Source: Burkholderia cenocepacia
GTDB lineage: Bacteria; Pseudomonadota; Gammaproteobacteria; Burkholderiales; Burkholderiaceae
Length of the DNA stretch: 64,000 nt
Direction: 5' to 3'
Assembly (NCBI RefSeq): GCF_014211915.1
Contig: NZ_CP060041.1
Location: forward strand, 806,001-870,000
Part shown: positions 16,832 to 26,483 of the stretch, one piece after another
Numbering within the stretch: position 1 is the first letter of the stretch
Layout: every line of letters begins with the position of its first letter
Notes under the pieces: model-generated
The model's input: the letters and a program-made list of their open reading frames with translations, nothing else
Told to the model about the DNA's origin: nothing
Database searches by the model: none
Made by a program: the position numbers and the translations under genes

Positions 16832-17803
16832 TCAATGCGACGACACGAACACCGCATCGTCGAACGCCTGCGGAATCGCGAAGCTCGCGCGCATGCGCTG
16901 CGTTTCCTTCGCCGGCGTCAAGCCGAACAGGCGCTTGAATTCCCGGCTGAACTGCGACGGGCTCGTATAGCCGACCGCGTAGCCGGCCGCTTCCGCCGTC
17001 AGGTCCTGACGCACCATCAACAGCCGCGCCTGATGCAGGCGCGTCGACTTCAGGTACTGCATCGGCGACACCTGCGTGATCGCCTTGAAGTGACTGTGAA
17101 AGCTCGGCACGCTCATGCCGGCTTCGTCGGCCAGTTGCGACACGTCGAGCGGCCGTGCGTAATCGGTATGAATCACGCGCAACGAGCGCCCGATCCGGCC
17201 GAATTGCCCGCGCATCGCCAGTGCGCTGCGCATCGCGTTGCCCTGCGCGCCGGTCAGCACGCGGAAATACAGCTCGCGAAGCAGCGCCGGGCCGAGCACC
17301 GCGGCATCGAGCGGCCGGTGCATCGCCTCGACGAAACGCAGTACCGACGCATGCATCGCCTGATCCATCGGCGTCGACATCATGCTCTTCGGCGCCTGCA
17401 CGGTTTCCGCGACGCCGGCTCGGTCGATCTGCGCGGCGAGTTCGGCGGCCAGCGTGAAATCGAGGTGCAGGTACAGCGCGAGCAGCGGGCGCTCGGGCGT
17501 CGCGTCGGTTTCCATGCTGAACGGCACGGGCACGGAGACGGCCAGGTAATGGTGCTCGTCGTACAAATAGCGCTCGCCGCCGAAGTACCCGCGCTTCGAT
17601 CCCTGGCACACGATCACGATGCCCGGGTCGTACAGCACCGGCGTGCGCGACAGCGCGCGGTTCGAGCGCAGGATGCGCACGCTCGGCAGCGCGGTCAGGT
17701 TGTAGCCCTCGTCGGGCGCCAGCGTGCGCAGCAGCGTCACGAGGCGCTTCCGGTCGCGAGACGACAGCAACGAAGCTCGGTTGGAGCCGGGCGTAGTGCT
17801 CAT
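16832..17803 (-). CDS. AraC-family regulator (AraC_N type)
   Basis: 323 residues from the ATG at 17803 (a TTG at 17815 is possible). The N-terminal half has the cupin-like AraC_N sensor (VIVCQGSKRGYFGGERYLYD, LAVSVPVPFSMETDATPERP). The C-terminal half has two helix-turn-helix motifs (LDVSQLADEAGMSVPSFHSH and AAGYAVGYTSPSQFSREFKR, ending FGLTPAKE). Regulators of this type often sit divergent to the oxidoreductase they control, as here with the SDR gene at 17898. Confidence 0.92.
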   Translation of the reverse strand: MSTTPGSNRASLLSSRDRKRLVTLLRTLAPDEGYNLTALPSVRILRSNRALSRTPVLYDPGIVIVCQGSKRGYFGGERYLYDEHHYLAVSVPVPFSMETDATPERPLLALYLHLDFTLAAELAAQIDRAGVAETVQAPKSMMSTPMDQAMHASVLRFVEAMHRPLDAAVLGPALLRELYFRVLTGAQGNAMRSALAMRGQFGRIGRSLRVIHTDYARPLDVSQLADEAGMSVPSFHSHFKAITQVSPMQYLKSTRLHQARLLMVRQDLTAEAAGYAVGYTSPSQFSREFKRLFGLTPAKETQRMRASFAIPQAFDDAVFVSSH

Positions 17804-17897
17804 AGTTTTGTGCAAGAAAATCAGTGGAATCGGGCTTATTCGGCGTCGTTCGTCAGACTAGTATGCATGCTCCAATCGACATTCGGGAGAGGCTCAC

Positions 17898-18731
17898 ATG
17901 GCATCCGGCAACATCATGCTCATCACCGGCGTCAGCAGCGGGTTCGGCCGCGCGCTGGCCCAGGAAGCGCTGGCCGCCGGTCACACGGTGGTCGGTACGG
18001 TGCGCGGCGCGCAGGCGGCGCGCGACTTCGAAGCGTTGTCCCCGCAGGCGGCCGTCGCGCGCGTGCTCGACGTGACCGAGTTCGAGCGCATCGACGGCGT
18101 CGTCGCCGACATCGAGGCGAACGTCGGGCCCGTCGACGTGCTGGTGAACAACGCGGGTTACGGGCACGAAGGGATCATGGAGGAGGCGCCGCTCGACGAG
18201 ATGCGCCGGCAGTTCGACGTGAACGTGTTCGGCGCGGTCGCGATGATGAAGGCCGTCGTGCCGTTCATGCGCGAACGCCGGCGCGGCCGCATCCTGAACA
18301 TCACGTCGATGGGCGGGCACATCACGATGCCGGGCATCGCGTACTACTGCGGCAGCAAGTTCGCGCTGGAGGGCATTTCCGAGACGCTCGGCAAGGAGCT
18401 CGAACCGTTCGGCATCGCGGTGACGGCCGTCGCGCCGGGTTCGTTCCGCACCGACTGGGCCGGCCGCTCGATGGCGCGCACGCCGCGCTCGATCGCCGAC
18501 TACGATGCGTTGTTCGATCCGATCCGCCGCGCGCGGGAGGAGAAAAGCGGCAAGCAGCCGGGCGACCCCGCGAAGGCCGCGCGGGCGATGCTCGCCGTGA
18601 TCGCGGCGGACCATCCGCCCGCGCATCTGCTGCTCGGCAGCGACGCGCTGCGGCTCGTGCGGAACAAGCTGGCGGCGCTGGACGACGAAATCCGCGCATG
18701 GGAGGCCGTGACGGTGTCGACGGACGGCTGA
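17898..18731 (+). CDS. short-chain dehydrogenase/reductase (SDR)
   Basis: 277 residues, classical SDR. The cofactor loop TGVSSGFG is at 10-17, NNAG at 84-87, and the catalytic set Ser137 (NITSMGG), Tyr150 and Lys154 (YYCGSK) is intact. A GGGAGAGG ribosome-binding site precedes the ATG. Sequences of this kind act on ketones, aldehydes or lipophilic alcohols with NAD(P)H; the substrate is not evident. It is divergent from the AraC gene and followed 142 bp later by a third haloperoxidase-like hydrolase. Confidence 0.92.
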   Translation: MASGNIMLITGVSSGFGRALAQEALAAGHTVVGTVRGAQAARDFEALSPQAAVARVLDVTEFERIDGVVADIEANVGPVDVLVNNAGYGHEGIMEEAPLDEMRRQFDVNVFGAVAMMKAVVPFMRERRRGRILNITSMGGHITMPGIAYYCGSKFALEGISETLGKELEPFGIAVTAVAPGSFRTDWAGRSMARTPRSIADYDALFDPIRRAREEKSGKQPGDPAKAARAMLAVIAADHPPAHLLLGSDALRLVRNKLAALDDEIRAWEAVTVSTDG

Positions 18732-18873
18732 CGGCTGACGCGCGCGGCGTCGTTCGTTTCCTGCCGGTGGATGATCGGCCATCGCATTGCACGATGGCGT
18801 CGTGGTTTCACAATAAAGCCGATAATGGCAGCGGCCCGTTCGCCACGTTCATCCACCTCACAGGAGTACCGCG

Positions 18874-19710
18874 ATGCCATACGTCACCACGAAGGACAAC
18901 GTCGAGATTTTCTACAAGGATTGGGGTCCGAAAGACGCGCAGCCCATCGTGTTCCACCACGGCTGGCCGCTGTCCAGCGACGACTGGGATGCGCAACTGC
19001 TGTTCTTCGTCCAGCACGGCTATCGCGTGGTCGCGCACGACCGGCGCGGCCATGGGCGTTCGGCGCAGGTCTGGGACGGCCACGACATGGATCATTACGC
19101 CGCCGACGCGTTCGCGGTCGTCGAAGCGCTCGACCTGCGCAATGCGGTGCATATCGGTCACTCGACCGGCGGCGGCGAAGTGGCGCGCTACGTCGCGAAG
19201 CACGGCGAGCCGGCCGGCCGCGTCGCGAAGGCCGTGCTGGTCAGCGCGGTGCCGCCGCTGATGCTGAAAACCGATTCGAACCCCGAAGGCTTGCCGCTCG
19301 AGGTGTTCGACGGCTTCCGCAAGGCGCTCGCCGACAATCGCGCGCAGTTCTTCCTCGACGTGCCGAGCGGCCCGTTCTACGGCTTCAATCGCGAAGGTGC
19401 GACCGTGCACCAGGGCGTGATCCGCAACTGGTGGCGGCAGGGGATGGAAGGCAGCGCGAAGGCGCATTACGACGGCATCAAGGCGTTTTCGGAAACGGAC
19501 CAGACCGAGGACTTGAAGTCGATCTCCGTCCCGACGCTCGTGCTGCATGGCGAAGACGATCAGATCGTACCGATCGCGGATGCCGCGCTGAAATCGGTCA
19601 AGCTGCTGAAGAACGGCACGCTGAAAACGTACCCGGGCTATTCGCACGGGATGCTGACGGTCAATGCCGACGTGCTCAACGCCGACCTGCTCGCGTTCGT
19701 GCGGGGCTGA
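18874..19710 (+). CDS. alpha/beta hydrolase, cofactor-free haloperoxidase (perhydrolase) type
   Basis: 278 residues with a good AGGAG box. HGWPLSSDDWDAQ, the elbow GHSTGGGE (Ser97), HGEDDQIVP and GYSHGM give a full triad. It is closer to the exported paralog at 2780 (shared [19 protein letters not shown] versus [13 protein letters not shown]) than to the one at 4623. It ends 97 bp before the convergent LysR gene with a palindromic hairpin between them. Probably cytosolic; ester, lactone or peracid chemistry is possible. Confidence 0.9.
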   Translation: MPYVTTKDNVEIFYKDWGPKDAQPIVFHHGWPLSSDDWDAQLLFFVQHGYRVVAHDRRGHGRSAQVWDGHDMDHYAADAFAVVEALDLRNAVHIGHSTGGGEVARYVAKHGEPAGRVAKAVLVSAVPPLMLKTDSNPEGLPLEVFDGFRKALADNRAQFFLDVPSGPFYGFNREGATVHQGVIRNWWRQGMEGSAKAHYDGIKAFSETDQTEDLKSISVPTLVLHGEDDQIVPIADAALKSVKLLKNGTLKTYPGYSHGMLTVNADVLNADLLAFVRG

Positions 19711-19717
19711 CGGTGTC

Positions 19718-19746
19718 GGCGCCGGCCCGCCGCGGCGGGCGGCGCC
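19718..19746. terminator. GC palindrome between convergent genes
   Basis: A perfect 16-bp palindrome GCCCGCCGCGGCGGGC (19725-19740) is flanked by GGCGCC on both sides (19718-19723, 19741-19746) with one bulged G. Its place just after the hydrolase stop and before the LysR stop fits a bidirectional terminator. Confidence 0.5.
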
Positions 19747-19807
19747 ATGATCGAAGGCAGGCGATCCGGCCGCGCGTGGAAAAGGACGGATCGCCCGCCG
19801 AGCTGCT

Positions 19808-20728
19808 TCACCCCAAATCGACGAAGCGAACGCCCGGATGCGCGAGACGCGGCATCCGGCCGGCCAGGAACGCGTGCAACTCGCGTACCTGCGCGGCCTT
19901 GGCGGAATCTTCCGGCCATACGAGGTAGTACGCATCGCCAGTGCTCACGGCCGTCTTGAACGGCAGCACGAGCTGCTTCTCGTCGATCGCCGTCGCGCAC
20001 AGCGCGAGGTCGCCGATCGACATCCCGTGGCCGGCGATGGCCGCCGCGATGCCCTGTTCGAGCATGTCGAACACCTGCCCGCGCGTGATGTCCACATTCA
20101 GGTCGTGACCGCTGCCGTTGAGCCAGCGGCGCCAGTCGCGCCGGTCGGGTGACGGGTGGATCAGCTCGCACGCGGCGGGATTCGCGCGCGCGACTGCGGC
20201 GGTGGCCCGCGAGCACACCGGAATCAGCCATTCGTCGAACAGCTTCACGCAATGCGTGCTTTCGCCGAACTTGCCTGTACCGAGCAGGATCGCGCAATCG
20301 TAGGATTCGCTGAAAAAATCGACGGTGTCGACATCCATCCACACGCTCGCGATCTGTACCTCGAACGCCGGCCGCGTGCCGCGAAACGCGGCCAGCGCGT
20401 CGAGCAGCCAGCGCATCGTCAGCGTGGACGGCGCCTTGAGCCGCAGCACGTCGCGCTGCGTGCGGAACAGCATGCATGCTTCCTCGACCTGCCGGAACCC
20501 GCGCCTGAGCCCGGCCGCGAAGATGTGGGCTTCCGCCGTCACGGTCATCCTGGGCCCGTGCCGGACGAACAGCTTCCGGCCGAAGTAGGCCTCCAGTGTC
20601 TTCACGTGCTTGCTGACCGCGCTTTGCGTCAGGCTCAGTTCCTCGGCGGCCAGCGTGAACGAGCCGTTGCGCGCGGCGCTCTCGAACGCGCGCAGCGCAT
20701 AGACGGGGGGAAGCGGTTTGGCCTTCAT
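19808..20728 (-). CDS. LysR-family regulator, GcvA-like
   Basis: 306 residues. The opening LPPVYALRAFESAARNGSF followed by AAEELSLTQSAVSKHVKTLE is the GcvA-subgroup signature, and RLKAPSTLTMRWLLDALAAF matches the start of its effector domain. Glycine-cleavage control itself cannot be inferred. It is divergent from a LysE-type exporter at 20895, a common pairing in which the LysR protein controls export. A small dyad ATGA/TCAT spans 20740-20754, just upstream of its start. Confidence 0.9.
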   Translation of the reverse strand: MKAKPLPPVYALRAFESAARNGSFTLAAEELSLTQSAVSKHVKTLEAYFGRKLFVRHGPRMTVTAEAHIFAAGLRRGFRQVEEACMLFRTQRDVLRLKAPSTLTMRWLLDALAAFRGTRPAFEVQIASVWMDVDTVDFFSESYDCAILLGTGKFGESTHCVKLFDEWLIPVCSRATAAVARANPAACELIHPSPDRRDWRRWLNGSGHDLNVDITRGQVFDMLEQGIAAAIAGHGMSIGDLALCATAIDEKQLVLPFKTAVSTGDAYYLVWPEDSAKAAQVRELHAFLAGRMPRLAHPGVRFVDLG

Positions 20729-20894
20729 CGGTTTCGAGTATGAACAAGACTCATGTCATCAGGCAGGATTTTCCGTTTTCGATCGACAGGCCGGGCGCGT
20801 GATACTGCTCGTCACCATGTTTTCCGCCACATCGTGGCCCCCATGATGCCACCGTGACGGGCACGCCTGTCGACTCATCGAACAACTTTTTGTC

Positions 20895-21545
20895 ATGACA
20901 CTCCATTATCCGCTGCTGTTTGCCTATCTGGCCGCGATCGTGCTGCTCATCGCGACGCCCGGCCCGGTCGTCATGCTCGTCACGGGCACGGTTGCGCGGC
21001 GCGGGTTCCGTCAGGGCGTGCTGACCGCGGTGGGTGCGAATGCCGCGAGCCTCGTGCTGATCGCGGGCGCGATGCTGATGGTGTTCGGCGTCGTGATGGT
21101 CAGCGCTCGCCTGCTTGTGGGGCTGCACGTCGCGGGTTGCCTGTTCATCGCGGTGCTCGCGATCCGGACGCTGGTCGGCGAATGGCGCGCCGGTCGCGGG
21201 CGCAGTGGCGATGGCACGGCGGCGGGCGAACCGGCGTCACGGCCGCGCGGGTTGCCCGGCGTCGTGCGCGGCTTCCTCGTCGGCATCGCGAATCCGAAGG
21301 ATCTGCTGTTCTTCGTCGCGTTCTTTCCGCAGTTCGTCGGCATCACGCCCGATTCGCGCGTGAGCCTCGCGATCCTCGCCGCGTTGTGGATCGCGGTCGA
21401 TTTCACGATCATGACCGGCTACATGGCCGCGATCAACCATCCGGCGATTCATCGGAAGCAGCGGTGGATCTCGGCGTCGTCGGCGCTTGCGCTGCTCGCG
21501 ATTGCGCTCGCCGGGCTCGGCGGCACGATCGCGGGCGTCGCGTAG
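20895..21545 (+). CDS. LysE family amino-acid (or derivative) exporter
   Basis: 216 residues, about six membrane helices. The opening YLAAIVLLIATPGPVVMLVT and the central GIANPKDLLFFVAFFPQFV are the defining RhtB/LysE elements. Family members export amino acids or homoserine lactone-like compounds by proton antiport. It is divergent from the GcvA-like LysR regulator across 166 bp. Confidence 0.9.
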   Translation: MTLHYPLLFAYLAAIVLLIATPGPVVMLVTGTVARRGFRQGVLTAVGANAASLVLIAGAMLMVFGVVMVSARLLVGLHVAGCLFIAVLAIRTLVGEWRAGRGRSGDGTAAGEPASRPRGLPGVVRGFLVGIANPKDLLFFVAFFPQFVGITPDSRVSLAILAALWIAVDFTIMTGYMAAINHPAIHRKQRWISASSALALLAIALAGLGGTIAGVA

Positions 21546-21593
21546 CGTGTCGGCGATGGGCGTTACGCGTCGCTGGCGCCGCGTTGGCGCCCG

Positions 21594-22301
21594 CTAATCG
21601 TTGCGCAGGAACACGACGTAGCCGCGGAACCACGGATTCGACGCGAGATACGGCGGCGCGTCCCACTCGCCGCCCTGGATCACGCCGATGCGAAACGGTA
21701 ATTGCAGCCGCGCGACGCGCGGCAGGTAGGCCGCGTAGTCGGGGATTGTCCGGCGGCCCTGGTAGGTCTGCACGACCACCTCGTCGACGATGCCCTTGAG
21801 CGCGTTGACCTGGTCGGTATCGATGCGGCTGCTCCAGTCGAGCAGCCCCGTGATGCTGAGCCGGCAATCGGCGGGCAAGGTTTCGCGCAGCGTGCGCAGG
21901 AATCCGAGGTAATCCTGCAGGTGGCGCGTGCCTGCATCGAAATCGATCTGGATGCCGGCGATCGTGCGGCCCGATGCACGCCAGCGCGCGAGCTGCGCGA
22001 GCATGATCTGCGTGACGCGCGGCGTCCAGCGCAGCGTATGCGCACGATAGACGAGCCACACGCGCGCGTCGGGCGCGGGCGGCAGCGCGACGCCCTGCGC
22101 GATCACGCGCACCTGCGACTCGTCCCGCGGCGACGCTTCGATCTGCCCTTGCAGCACGTAGACGAGGCGCGCACCGTGCACGACCGCCTGCGGCTTCACG
22201 CCGGCCCAGAGCCAGAATGCGTCGTACCGCGCGGCGTCGACGGTGCCGCCCAGCGCGACGCGCGCGGCCAGCAGCAGCGCGACGCACGCGATGCGCTTCA
22301 T
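21594..22301 (-). CDS. DUF3142-like exported protein
   Basis: 235 residues with a short signal peptide (RIACVALLLAARVALG). YDAFWLWAGVKP, GIQIDFDAGTRHLQDYLGFL and VVQTYQGRRTIPDY suggest a TIM-barrel, glycosidase-like fold as in DUF3142. The conserved QIDFDA is placed like a catalytic acid at a strand end. The activity is unknown. Its ATG lies 7 bp after the stop of the large gene at 22309, so the two are co-transcribed and translationally coupled. Confidence 0.75.
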   Translation of the reverse strand: MKRIACVALLLAARVALGGTVDAARYDAFWLWAGVKPQAVVHGARLVYVLQGQIEASPRDESQVRVIAQGVALPPAPDARVWLVYRAHTLRWTPRVTQIMLAQLARWRASGRTIAGIQIDFDAGTRHLQDYLGFLRTLRETLPADCRLSITGLLDWSSRIDTDQVNALKGIVDEVVVQTYQGRRTIPDYAAYLPRVARLQLPFRIGVIQGGEWDAPPYLASNPWFRGYVVFLRND

Positions 22302-22308
22302 GCGGTGC

Positions 22309-24476
22309 TTACCAGTAGTAGCGGAGCTTCTGCGCCCACGGGCTGCCCGGATAGACGGTCTTCAGCGTGTCGAACCAGCGCTTGCGCGTGCTCTTCGGCA
22401 CCTCCTTGCCGCCGCATTCGTTGGAGCCGCCCGGCGCGTAGCACTTGATCGCGCGATAGAACGCGTACGCGCGGTCGTTCGGGTTCGCCTGCGTATCGGC
22501 CATCACCGTCACGTAGCTCGACATCCGTTCGTACGGCTTGCCCGCGAACTGCGACGGCGCCGCGCCGAGCGTCGGCGGCACGCGCGTGGCGGCCGTGCTC
22601 GACGCGTTGCGGACCCACGACGGCACCGGATCGGTTTCGAGGCCGTACGCGGGCGGATGAAGGCGCACGAAATCGGCGAGGCAGTTGAGCCCTTTCGGGT
22701 CGGCGGGATTCTGCTGCAGCGTCGCGGCGATGTCGCGCGCCGACAGGCACGTGTAGCCGTCCTCGTTTTTCGCGGCGGCTGCGACGAACGGCTTCAACGG
22801 ATCGGCGGGCGCGCCGGGCACCAGTGCGGTATCGGCGATGAAATCCGCGTAGTGCGAACGCGTGAGCTCCTTGTACAGCAGCGTGTACAGCGCGGTATCG
22901 CGCAGCGCGCCGCTCGTCGCCTGATTCTGCGCCTGCGCGCGCAGCAGCTCGGCATTGGCCGCGCGCTGCAGCAACACCGCGCGGATCGCGACGTTCCGTA
23001 CGAGCGAATCGTCGGCGAACGCGTCGTTGACGAGCCCGGCCTGCTCCAGGTTGATCGCGAGCGCGAGTTCCAGCATTTCGCGCTGGAAGCGGAACGTCGC
23101 GAGCGGGATCAGGTCGCGCCACAGCTGGCGGGCCTTGTCGTTCTGGCCGCTGTCCTCCAGCGCGAACCCGCGCAGCGCCTGCTGGCTCAGCCCGAAGTAG
23201 TCGAGTGGCGCAGCGGGCGTTTGCGGCAGCAGGTCGAGGGCGGCGTCCGGCTTGTGCCCGATCTGCACGTACCAGGTCGCGAGCAGGTAGTCGTACAGCG
23301 CTGGCGCGTTCGCGAAGCGCGGCTTCTGCGCCTGCAGCTCGTCCAGCGTCATCGGCTTGCGGTTCGCATCGCTGCTGTCCGACGCGCGCATGCGCAGCAG
23401 GTCGACGGTGGCGAGCACGGTCGGCGACTGGATCTGGCTGGCGTCGAATTCGGAGCCGAACAGCAGCTTGCTGTCGAGTTCGTTCGCCAGTTGCATCAGC
23501 GGCACGTTCGACGTCGCCGGCGACCAGCGCGCGAGCGCATGGCCGTACAGGTCGGCCTGCTGCGTGACGTTCCCGCCGAGCCACGCGACCCGTCGCAGCA
23601 GCCCGCTCGCGGACACCGCATAGCGTCCCTTCGGATACACCTTCAGGTAGGTCCGGAACACCGTGTTCGCCGCGTCGAGCGACACTTTCGTCACGCGTGC
23701 GCGCGTCGGCGTCGGGCTGTCGTTGTCGAATACGTTGGCCTGCGCGGCGTTCAACTGCGCGCGGCCGGCCATGTAGAGGCCGGTTTCCTTCAGCCACGGG
23801 TCCGCGCTGTGCGATGCGTTCGCGAACGCGCGGGTCGCGGTGAGGAAGTCGGCGCGGTAGAACGCGTTCGTGCCGTCGAGGTACGCGGCGAACTGCTGGC
23901 CGAGCGGCGACTTGACCGGCGGCTTCGTCCACGCGGCGCTCGCGCTGCCCGCGGCACAGGTCTTCTGCGCGATGTCGGCGCGCGCCGCGCGCAGGCGCGC
24001 GGCTTCGTCGGCGGGCAGGCCGCCGGCGCCCCCAGCGCGTCGTTGAACGCGTCCGCGCCCGCGCTCATGCTGCGGCAGATGCTGCCTTCGCCGTCGGCAT
24101 ACCGGTTCGACGACGCATCGGCATCCGCTGCGCCGCCGCTCTTGTCGGGCTCCTTCTGGCCGATGTAGATCCATCCGGAGAAATCCATCGGGAACGGCAC
24201 GACGATCTGGTTGATCCGGTCTTTCGCCGGGATGGTCTTCGGGTCCGGAAACACCTGCGCGACCTTGGCACTGTCGACCATCATCAGCATCGCGTTGATG
24301 CGCGTGTCGTTGGCGGGCGTCAGCATCGGCACGTTGCCGCACGAGTAGGAGGTCTGCCGGAGCGTGTTCGGCACGTAGCAGCCGTCGTCTCCGCTGGCGT
24401 GGGCGGCGGACGTCCAGAGCAGGCTGGCCGCCAGCGCGGCGAACAGGTTTCGGTTCAGCGTCGGGTTTCTTCGCAT
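22309..24476 (-). pseudogene. large exported helical-repeat protein, one-base frameshift
   Basis: The start at 24476 opens a signal peptide (NLFAALAASLLWTSAAHA) and about 148 residues of a Cys-containing domain. The frame then breaks in the C5 run 24029-24033: one extra base would restore GGLPADEAARLRAARADIAQ and join the 570-residue remainder ending YPGSPWAQKLRYYW. Repaired, the protein is about 722 residues, periplasmic and mostly helical, with solenoid-like repeats. Its function is unknown. The run-length context makes a sequencing error as likely as a real inactivation. It is coupled to the DUF3142 gene. Confidence 0.75.
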
Positions 24477-24926
24477 TTTTCTTGTGCCGGGTAGGGGGCC
24501 GCGACGGCCGGTTCTCTCAGGGGGTGTTTTGCCCCGGCGCGTATCGTACCTCACGGGGCGTGACGGCCGGCGGTGCGCAGGGCCGCCAGCCGCGCCGCGG
24601 GCCGGCCCCGCGAAACGGAAATCCACTCAGTGTGGACGCAACGCCACCTTGAATCCGGATCGCTTGAATTAAGATGCAGCCGGCAGCGGCGGACGTCCGA
24701 CGATAGACGACCTGACGGGGGCCGCACTGCACGACGGGGGAGGTCTGCCGAAAGCGGCGTTCGCATCGATCCGCGCGACGGAATCGATCATGAGAGGGAG
24801 GCGAACGGATGCCGTTTTCCATGCCTGTTCAGTAGCATTACTTAACAATTTTAAGGGCGACACGATACGTCGTGTCGGCCAACGGCAGACGAGAGTGCGC
24901 CGGACAATGAAAACAAGAGGATTCCG
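24477..24926. other. divergent intergenic region, 450 bp
   Basis: Lies between the frameshifted exported-protein gene (minus) and the lipoprotein gene (plus). A short AT-rich stretch near 24835-24860 contains the dyad CTTAA/TTAAG (24841-24855), possibly part of the lipoprotein promoter. No coding signal beyond chance frames. Confidence 0.4.
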
Positions 24927-26450
24927 ATGAAACCCATTACATGGATGGTCATGGCGGCCGCGCTCGCGCTGACCGCATGCGGCGGCGACGATGTCGCGCC
25001 GAACGGCGGCGCGTCGTCATCGTCGTCGACGCCGACGAATCCCGGTTCGCCGTCCGGCTCGACGTCGCCCGGGGGCGGAACGAGCGGCGGGTCGAACGGC
25101 AGCCCGACCGGCGGCGGCACCGCGCAGCCGCAGGCCGGCTGGTCGACCGCCGCCGCGGTCGACGGCAAGGGGCCGGAGGGCGCTCCCAGCGTGACGATCG
25201 ACGCGAGCGGCAATGCGCTCGCCACCTGGATGACCAACGGCCCGACCGGCGCGAACGGCAACGAGATGTGGGGCGCGCGCTATGCCGCAGGTTCGGGCTG
25301 GAGCACCGCGACGCGGCTCGACACGGGCGACGGCTCGCATTCGATGAACACGACGAGTTCGAGCCCGTCGCGTGTGGTCGGCAACGCGAGCGGGCAGGCC
25401 GTCGCGTTCTGGACCGAATGGATGCCGGGCCCGAACACGTATGCGCTGTGGGCGCGCCCGTACAGCCCGGCCGGCGGCTGGGGCACGGCGTTCGAAGTCG
25501 CGCCGGACGTGACGGGGTCGACCTATTCGGCCGGGATCGACGGCCAGGGCAATGCGCTCGTCGCGTGGACCCAGTCGATCAGCCTGCTCGACACGCGTAT
25601 CGCATGGACGCGCTACACGCAGGCCGGCCAGTGGTCGCCGACGGCGCTGATCCAGATGCCGGTGCAAACCGGGCCGGGCGCGGTGACCGGCAACACCGAC
25701 AACGTGGGGCCGATGATCTCGGTGCTGTCGTCCGGCCGGGCCGTGCTCGCGTGGCGGCAGACCAACCATACGCACTCGGCGCTGTGGACGGCCACCTACG
25801 ACGCCGCCAACGGCTGGACCGACGTCAACCAGGCCGTGTCGAACACGAGCCTGTTCACGACGATCATCTCGCCGGTGGCCGGCATGGACGCGAAGGGCAA
25901 CATTACGCTGCTCTGGGGGCAGCTCGACGTGACGGGCGGGCACATCACTACCACCACGATGTCGCAACGCTACGTGTCCGGCACCGGGTGGCAGCCGTCG
26001 CAACCAGTCGCGCCCGCGATCGTCGAGTCGACCGGTTTCATCGCGACGCCGATGCTGGCCGTCAACGAAAACGGCGTGGCCGCCGCGATGTGGGCGGAAG
26101 GCGGCGCGGCGCTGCAGGTGAGCGTGTCCGATGCCAGCGGCAACTGGGGGCCGTTGCAGCGGCTGACGGAGCACCTGAACGGCGCGGCCAACCAGTACCC
26201 GCCGCTCGTGGTCGATGCGGGCGGCAGCGTGACGGCCGCATGGCAGGACACGGGCTTGCCGGGCGGCTCGGCGGTGATCGCCGCCAGCTACCGGAAGGGC
26301 GCGTGGAGCGCGTCGACGGTGGCGCCGCAGAGCGCGTCGTGGCCCGCGCTGGCCGTCAACGCGACGGGGGCGATGGCGCTGCTCTGGCAATCGTATGTCG
26401 CGACGATCGGCAGCCAGATCCAGGCCAGTTTTTATACGCCGGGCACGTAA
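24927..26450 (+). CDS. lipoprotein with repeated WD/propeller-like strands
   Basis: 507 residues. The lipobox LTAC places the acylated cysteine at 18. A low-complexity Ser/Gly/Thr/Pro linker covers about 19-70. The rest is built of repeats of about 50-60 residues with a core like IDASGNALATWM, GNASGQAVAFWT, IDGQGNALVAWT, VNENGVAAAMWA and VNATGAMALLWQ, which suggests a six- or seven-bladed beta-propeller. It is probably anchored on an outer- or inner-membrane face. Function unknown. A second lipoprotein follows 33 bp downstream. Confidence 0.8.
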   Translation: MKPITWMVMAAALALTACGGDDVAPNGGASSSSSTPTNPGSPSGSTSPGGGTSGGSNGSPTGGGTAQPQAGWSTAAAVDGKGPEGAPSVTIDASGNALATWMTNGPTGANGNEMWGARYAAGSGWSTATRLDTGDGSHSMNTTSSSPSRVVGNASGQAVAFWTEWMPGPNTYALWARPYSPAGGWGTAFEVAPDVTGSTYSAGIDGQGNALVAWTQSISLLDTRIAWTRYTQAGQWSPTALIQMPVQTGPGAVTGNTDNVGPMISVLSSGRAVLAWRQTNHTHSALWTATYDAANGWTDVNQAVSNTSLFTTIISPVAGMDAKGNITLLWGQLDVTGGHITTTTMSQRYVSGTGWQPSQPVAPAIVESTGFIATPMLAVNENGVAAAMWAEGGAALQVSVSDASGNWGPLQRLTEHLNGAANQYPPLVVDAGGSVTAAWQDTGLPGGSAVIAASYRKGAWSASTVAPQSASWPALAVNATGAMALLWQSYVATIGSQIQASFYTPGT

Positions 26451-26483
26451 GCGCCTCGTATTGGGGAAATCGAAGGAGAAACC

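Noticed and set aside
24927..25140. Tandem DNA repeat in the lipoprotein gene
   Set aside because: The low-complexity Ser/Gly/Thr/Pro coding stretch is a peptide linker with varied codons, not an exact DNA repeat array or CRISPR.
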